Source: Candidatus Aegiribacteria sp.
GTDB lineage: Bacteria; Fermentibacterota; Fermentibacteria; Fermentibacterales; JCC-6
Assembly: GCA_023138735.1 (NCBI GenBank)
Contig: JAGLOY010000029.1
Coordinates: 1 to 36,852, forward strand
DNA length: 36,852 nucleotides
Reading direction: 5' to 3'
Positions within the stretch are counted from its first letter, which is position 1. Every line of letters begins with the position of its first letter. Below are positions 32,013-36,852 of the stretch, piece after piece. The notes beneath the pieces were generated by a model. The model did not search any database. It was not told where the DNA came from and saw only the letters and a program-made list of their open reading frames with translations. Position numbers and translations under genes: made by a program.

Positions 32013-33158
32013 TTATCTTTTTTTCCAGAGGTAGCTGAGAAAATCCTCTATTTCCCGCCGCTCGGTTTCGTTCAGTGGTTCTATCCTGCCCCATACCCAG
32101 GAGCAGACTTCTCCCGGGCCATCAAACTCGTCCAGTCTTCCTGCGATTGTTGCTATTACTTCCGCCATCTCTTCCCTGCGGACATGGTTATGGAGGCCGG
32201 AACCCTCCTTCTCGATCTCATCAAGAAGGTCGGTATTTATCAGTGAATCGAGATCGACAGCCTCTGTAATGGCATGATAGTGTTCTCCGAGCTGTGATGC
32301 TGATACTCCATATTCATCGGCCAGCTGCTTCTGAGTAAAGTGTGGGCCGTATTTTGTTACCGCGTACTCCAGGGCTGCAGCCCAGATTGCAGGTTTCCTG
32401 CCGCCGGGAGTGACCACCGAACAGAACATATTCCATACATCGAGAGCCTGTCTGGCCTTGGAGCGGGAGTAACCGTGAAGTTCAAGCATACCGCTGACCA
32501 TACCGGCAACAAGATCCTCAACAGGAAGATCTTCATGATGAAGAGCTTTCCTCTTCAGACTGACTCTGAGGGATTCAATTCGGAGGAGGGTATGTTCGAT
32601 CTTCTCGTCAAACGGAGCAAGTTCTTTTGCCTGCAGAAGAAGATGAAGGCTCTCTTCAATTCTTCCAGTCTTCGCTTCGAGTATGGCCAGATAGGTCAGA
32701 GTAGTCGGGATTTTGTGTTTCTCCCGTCTTGCTGTGGCAAGAAGAATTCGCTGGGCTTCGCAATCATTGTTCAGCATGAGATGGACAAGACCGAGTTTCC
32801 GTCTGGCGTCAAGATCCTCCGGAATGAGCTTCAGATAATCTTCAAGGGCTTCCCTTGCCTGCTCGAACCATTCGAGCTTCAGATAGGAGTCTGAGATAAG
32901 CAGTAATCCGGCGGGACCGGGCACACCGTGCCATTTGAAACCGGACAGGCGAAGTGCGGCTTCACGAGAACGCCCCTCGTCAATATCCAGTTGGCTCAGA
33001 TTGAGAACAGCAAGATCCTCATCGGAGGTATTTCTGATGGAAGGGTCGGCTAGAAGCCTTTCAAGGCTTTCCCTGACAGCTTCATTATTCTTCTCTTCTC
33101 TTGCTTTTTCAATCTGCTTCCAGAGCCAGTCAATCTTATCGCCTGGTAAGCCTGACAA
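32013..33158 (-). CDS. TPR protein with helix-turn-helix-like C-terminal domain
   Basis: The 381-residue, soluble, charged protein has helical TPR-like repeats over residues about 30-200 (for example ARRKLGLVHLMLNNDCEAQRI and LAILEAKTGRIEESLHLLLQAKELAP). The second half (about 210-330) holds KARQALDVWNMFCSVV followed by WAAALEYAVTKYGPHFTQKQLADEYGVSASQLGEH, which resembles the helix-turn-helix of DUF6398-type domains; that assignment is tentative. It may be an adaptor or regulator. The TTG start has a strong GGGAGG ribosome binding site six bases before it, and no ATG fits. It lies between the C25 peptidase and the large CotH protein, each separated by few bases, so the three are probably co-transcribed. 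Confidence 0.72.
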   Translation of the reverse strand: MSGLPGDKIDWLWKQIEKAREEKNNEAVRESLERLLADPSIRNTSDEDLAVLNLSQLDIDEGRSREAALRLSGFKWHGVPGPAGLLLISDSYLKLEWFEQAREALEDYLKLIPEDLDARRKLGLVHLMLNNDCEAQRILLATARREKHKIPTTLTYLAILEAKTGRIEESLHLLLQAKELAPFDEKIEHTLLRIESLRVSLKRKALHHEDLPVEDLVAGMVSGMLELHGYSRSKARQALDVWNMFCSVVTPGGRKPAIWAAALEYAVTKYGPHFTQKQLADEYGVSASQLGEHYHAITEAVDLDSLINTDLLDEIEKEGSGLHNHVRREEMAEVIATIAGRLDEFDGPGEVCSWVWGRIEPLNETERREIEDFLSYLWKKR

Positions 33159-33159
33159 A

Positions 33160-36100
33160 TCAATCCTCCCTGATTACGGCCAGTATGCCAAATTCCTCCG
33201 TCGTTCTGCTGAATGTGGAAGTACCCAGAGCCTCCGCATTAATCTTATATATGTAAGGACCCGACGCAACAGCATCTCCATCGTGATCAAGGCCGTCCCA
33301 GAGGATCTGGTTGTACCCCTGGCTGCATATCTGTGTCAGCTCTTCTATTCTTGTACCGGCTACTGTATAGATGGAAACCGTAACCTGGGCATCCTCCGAT
33401 ATCCTGAAGCTGAAGCATCTTCTTCCGTTCCCCGGATTAGGGTAAACAAGAGCTTCGGTAATATCAAGATTGCTTTCTTCAAGAATTCTGATGTTCAGTG
33501 TATCCATGGAACTGTTACCCAGGCCGTCTACACTCATGAGTATCAGTATATGTTCCCCTGCTTCCAAAGCTTCAAGAGTATACGCAAGCTTCCCGGTAAC
33601 CGAACTGCCTCTGTTATATGAAAAATATGAACTGATGTCATTGCCGTTACCATCGACAAACAGATTGAGTTCTTTTCCGAAACCCCCGAGAAGACAGATC
33701 CCGCTGGAATCGGTCAATTCAGCCTCCAGTATAATATCCCCCGTCAGTTCAGGATGTCCGATGCCTTCGTAACCCCTTATCCACATGGTAACAGAGGGTC
33801 CCTCAAGATCCCCTCCTTGTGGCGTTCCCAGTGCAAGAACTGCCGGATCTTCAGCTCCTGATACGACGAACTGGCTGGAAAGCGCCAGTGCAGCACCGCG
33901 GGCCATACTGCCGGTCAAGGATTGTACAGGAATGAAACAGTCAATGTTGAATTCTCCGCCCTCGACAAGCTGCGAACCGCTGTACGCTGTACCGCCGTAT
34001 CTGATATAAGGTATCTGGGTGATTCCTCCCAGACATGTGTAGATAACGTTCGAGGAGGACTCCAGAATTTCGATGAACGCCAATCCGTCGTTCTGAAAAC
34101 CATTTCCGGAAATGGTATTAAGCTCTCCACTCCAGAGGGTATCATCGCTGATGATCACCGAGCCATCGGAGTCCGGAAGCGGCAGCGGCATATCTGGGTA
34201 TCCAAACAAAACATAATATTTGTTGTTGCTGTAAAAGTCCAGAGTAAGTTTTGACTGCCAGACAGCGTCACCTACAGTAAGTTCCTGATTGTGGAAGAGG
34301 GAATCGATGATGCTCCTGAAAAAATAGTAGTTTGGTGGGCCTTGAGTTCCTCTGGTCGCCGCCACACTGGAAATGCTGCCACCGGCGGGGTGATATACAA
34401 GCGTTTCGCTGATTGCATCACTTCCCGGACTGTCGAATTCTCCTACATTGCAGGTGCCCCAGAAGGAGACCGGCAGCCTGTGTCCGTTTACAAGACTGCT
34501 CACATCTTCATCGAGCATAATCACTTCATGGGCTATCTGATCAGCAGCTCCGTGGCCCTGGTACTGGGTGAACAGGTAACCTTGATTGAAGGTTTCGATA
34601 AAGCTTTCCCTCGCTTCAGGTTTTTCCGGGTGCGGACCTTCAGGTGGCCAGGAGCCTGGAGGCCAAGGGTATTCTATAAGATAGAATTTCTCTCTGGAGA
34701 TCCAGCTGGGAAGGACTTCCTCAGCGATGAGTTCACATTGCTGGGTATGGCTGGCTTCACTCTGGGCAGCACCGTTACCCCACTCGTCATCAGCGATAAC
34801 AAGAACTCTGTTCATCCATGTACCGCTGTTCTGATTGTCATGGTAGGAAAGCAGTTTTGCGGTACAGCTGCCAAGCTGGGAGAGATTATCCACCGGAATC
34901 CTGGCAATGGGGACCTCTGGCCGAATAGCATTTTCATGAACCATTGTGTACATATCGTCAACGCAGGTATAGTTGTTTACTAATAGTTTTATCCAGGGTG
35001 GAATCATAACCGGCTGAGTGGTTGCATGGCCAAGAAAATCGTAATGCCCGTCACCTGCAAGTATTACACCCATCAGGCCGCCGGACCAATCGTCTATTCC
35101 CCATCTGACGGCCGATCTGATTGCACAGGGGTCTGCAACACCCTGACCGAATTCATCGTAGATCTCCGTAGTAGTCGCAACCACAGGGCTGTGTCCCTGC
35201 ATGGAGCTCAGTGTTTCAATTCCAAAGATACCGTTTTGCAGTGAAGGATGTACAATGATCAGTCTGTCTCCACCCGATACCGTACCTATCAGGCGACCGG
35301 GACTGCAGGATACTATTGAATCGGGGGACATCCAGTCACCGGAATCCATAAGTATCATCGCTGAAGAAGTATCTGCACTGTATGAAAATTCCAGATTGCC
35401 ACCGGTATACTCAGTATCGTTGATCAATTCCGGAGTATTGATATCGGATATATTATATACGCTGCAATCAGAGGATACACCTGAAGCACTGAAGTTGTAC
35501 CTTCCGGTTTTCTCTCTCGAAGGAAAAAGCGGAATACCCGTAAGATCACCGGGCTGATCAGGATATGTAACCTGCAGCGAAGTAAGTCCGAGAAGACCTC
35601 CGCCTAACTCTTCCACCAGTACTATTTCAAGCGTACAGGAACCGGATAACTGAAGGCTGTCTGCCCTCAATGTCCTGCTGCCGGCACCGGACCATGTGTC
35701 AGTCAGGACCTGGCTCCCGTTTATGTAAATTTCAACTGTACGGGACTGGAATTCGTTGGTTACAACGGAAACTGCAATTGAGCTTCTACCTGAGCCGGTA
35801 ACCTGAAATGGTATTGTAATAGATTCTCCCTCTGAGATCGTTTCCCATACCCATCCTGTTGTGCCTTCATAATCTGGCATCCAGATATGCTCTTCCCGGA
35901 ACCAAAGATCACTAAATATCGAGTTTCCCCATCCCGGGGATGAATCAGGCTGCCCTGATATCCCATCTATTCTCCGGCCGTCCTCAGAACCCCATGTAAG
36001 CCAGTACACGTTATGGGTTGCGTACCTGTGCTGCAGTCTGAAAACTTCCTGGTCGGAAACTTCCCATCTCGACAGTCCTCTTCCGAAGAATTCCAGGTAA

Positions 36101-36852
36101 TCGTCTTCGTCGAACAATCCATCATTGTCCTGGTCATTCACAGTAAAAGCTACTTCGGATAATTCATGGGAATCTTCCGGGGCGTAGCTGAACATCAGAC
36201 CCGGGCCTGTGAACAGCCTCAGTGAGGCACAAGGAGAACCGATTATCTCGCAGCCGCCACCAACAAGATCGTTACCCGATAGGGTGTAACCGCCGGAATT
36301 CTCTATCGCTATCCGAGCCCATGGCTTTCCCCAGAAAACACTTTCCGCGTCTCCGCCTGCGGTGTTTCTCCAGAAAAGGCAATCCTCCGGTGCTATTAGC
36401 CTCAGCAGGGAATGTCCCTCAACTGAAATGCCTCCGGGTACAGGATCCCACTGCAGCTGAACATCGATCCTCGAGGCGTAGCTGCTGCCGCTTTCCCCGG
36501 CAACGGGAAACACCCTGATCATAGCAACACGTGTTCCGGCAAGTGGGATAATTCCGCTGAGCACGACATGCCTCTCTTCGGGCGATACAGGATCTGCATC
36601 GATCTCTCTCGCGGACAGACCTTCTCCTTCTATGGCAGGAGTTCTTGCCTGGTCCGAAGTGATGCCTGTTGATCTGTATGAGGTTGCCGAATAGCTTAGT
36701 TCGGGTACAGCCCCATCTGGGACAGGTATATAAAGAGTCAGTGATGGACGAATGGGTTCACCAGCTGCGAATCTTGCAGGTATTCCGTTGAAAACAGGAT
36801 AACTGCCGCGCTCTGTACTGATGACAACAGGATCTTCGAAGGTCAGTACTGT
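33160..36852 (-). CDS. Gingipain-like C25 peptidase, 5' end beyond the window
   Basis: The frame is open from the stop at 33160 to the right edge, so the N-terminus, including any signal peptide, is outside the window; the apparent GTG start at 36564 is only an internal codon, and the 96 residues before it continue the propeptide-like region (DPVVISTERGSYPVFNGIPA). About 1230 residues are visible. The catalytic domain has GVILAGDGHYDFLG, RPEVPIARIPVDN, the His in YQGHGAADQ (codon 34552-34554) and the Cys in GTCNVGEF (codon 34450-34452), the C25 His-Cys dyad. After it lie Ig-like regions and a FlgD-Ig/T9SS-type C-terminal domain (VYPNPGNGRR to the end). It is likely an exported, cell-surface cysteine protease. 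TPR and CotH genes follow directly. Confidence 0.9.
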   Translation of the reverse strand, partial: TVLTFEDPVVISTERGSYPVFNGIPARFAAGEPIRPSLTLYIPVPDGAVPELSYSATSYRSTGITSDQARTPAIEGEGLSAREIDADPVSPEERHVVLSGIIPLAGTRVAMIRVFPVAGESGSSYASRIDVQLQWDPVPGGISVEGHSLLRLIAPEDCLFWRNTAGGDAESVFWGKPWARIAIENSGGYTLSGNDLVGGGCEIIGSPCASLRLFTGPGLMFSYAPEDSHELSEVAFTVNDQDNDGLFDEDDYLEFFGRGLSRWEVSDQEVFRLQHRYATHNVYWLTWGSEDGRRIDGISGQPDSSPGWGNSIFSDLWFREEHIWMPDYEGTTGWVWETISEGESITIPFQVTGSGRSSIAVSVVTNEFQSRTVEIYINGSQVLTDTWSGAGSRTLRADSLQLSGSCTLEIVLVEELGGGLLGLTSLQVTYPDQPGDLTGIPLFPSREKTGRYNFSASGVSSDCSVYNISDINTPELINDTEYTGGNLEFSYSADTSSAMILMDSGDWMSPDSIVSCSPGRLIGTVSGGDRLIIVHPSLQNGIFGIETLSSMQGHSPVVATTTEIYDEFGQGVADPCAIRSAVRWGIDDWSGGLMGVILAGDGHYDFLGHATTQPVMIPPWIKLLVNNYTCVDDMYTMVHENAIRPEVPIARIPVDNLSQLGSCTAKLLSYHDNQNSGTWMNRVLVIADDEWGNGAAQSEASHTQQCELIAEEVLPSWISREKFYLIEYPWPPGSWPPEGPHPEKPEARESFIETFNQGYLFTQYQGHGAADQIAHEVIMLDEDVSSLVNGHRLPVSFWGTCNVGEFDSPGSDAISETLVYHPAGGSISSVAATRGTQGPPNYYFFRSIIDSLFHNQELTVGDAVWQSKLTLDFYSNNKYYVLFGYPDMPLPLPDSDGSVIISDDTLWSGELNTISGNGFQNDGLAFIEILESSSNVIYTCLGGITQIPYIRYGGTAYSGSQLVEGGEFNIDCFIPVQSLTGSMARGAALALSSQFVVSGAEDPAVLALGTPQGGDLEGPSVTMWIRGYEGIGHPELTGDIILEAELTDSSGICLLGGFGKELNLFVDGNGNDISSYFSYNRGSSVTGKLAYTLEALEAGEHILILMSVDGLGNSSMDTLNIRILEESNLDITEALVYPNPGNGRRCFSFRISEDAQVTVSIYTVAGTRIEELTQICSQGYNQILWDGLDHDGDAVASGPYIYKINAEALGTSTFSRTTEEFGILAVIRED

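Noticed and set aside
36562..36564. GTG as the start of the C25 peptidase
   Set aside because: The frame continues open for 96 more codons to the window edge with propeptide-like sequence, so this is an internal codon.

Overview
The window (about 37 kb, moderate GC) looks like chromosome from an uncultured Gram-negative bacterium of the wider Fibrobacterota-Chlorobiota-Bacteroidota assemblage. The pointers are three large exported proteins ending in T9SS-type or FlgD-Ig-like C-terminal domains, one of them gingipain-like, together with lamin-tail and CotH domains, an outer-membrane porin, an LpxL-type acyltransferase and pyruvate phosphate dikinase. A candidate phylum such as Fermentibacteria, Eisenbacteria or WOR-3 is plausible, but the phylum is inference. 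Starts at TTG or GTG are common and supported by ribosome binding sites at several genes. No tRNA, rRNA, CRISPR array or insertion sequence was found. No gene-free stretch exceeds 300 bases; the longest is 13395-13629.

Layout. (1) 11-5853, minus: seven tightly packed genes, transcribed from a WalJ-like metallo-hydrolase through an outer-membrane barrel protein, a lipoprotein, a NhaD/ArsB-type transporter, aroB and tatC to a GT2 glycosyltransferase. (2) 6004-12521, minus: six packed genes, DUF362-ferredoxin, LpxL-like acyltransferase, DUF362, gpsA, a degenerate NifS-like PLP protein and a GHL10 glycosidase-like protein. This suggests envelope or lipid work. (3) 12717-13394: an AT-rich gene for a flavin-reductase-fold protein with a signal peptide. 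(4) 13630-15603: the C-terminal parts of two unrelated genes, a PpiC/SurA-like isomerase and a lipoamide-dehydrogenase-like flavoprotein, fused head to head at about position 14575. This is a rearrangement or assembly breakpoint. (5) 15651-20878, minus: pyruvate phosphate dikinase followed by a REC-GAF-PAS-GAF-GGDEF protein whose receiver domain has lost its phospho-acceptor. (6) 21078-22758, plus: a DUF1353 orphan and an AT-rich methyltransferase, apparently acquired genes. (7) 22864-27994, plus: CotH kinase, OprP-type porin, VTC polyphosphate polymerase and DUF4956. (8) 28003-36852, minus: a lamin-tail protein, a second giant CotH/beta-helix/lamin-tail protein, a TPR protein with a helix-turn-helix-like end, and a C25 peptidase running off the right edge.

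The most interesting part is 22.8-36.9 kb. It holds a CotH-VTC-DUF4956 module with a porin inserted, facing a second CotH protein and a gingipain-like peptidase. Together they suggest a locus for surface-protein phosphorylation, polyphosphate and secretion. That joint role is inference from gene context.
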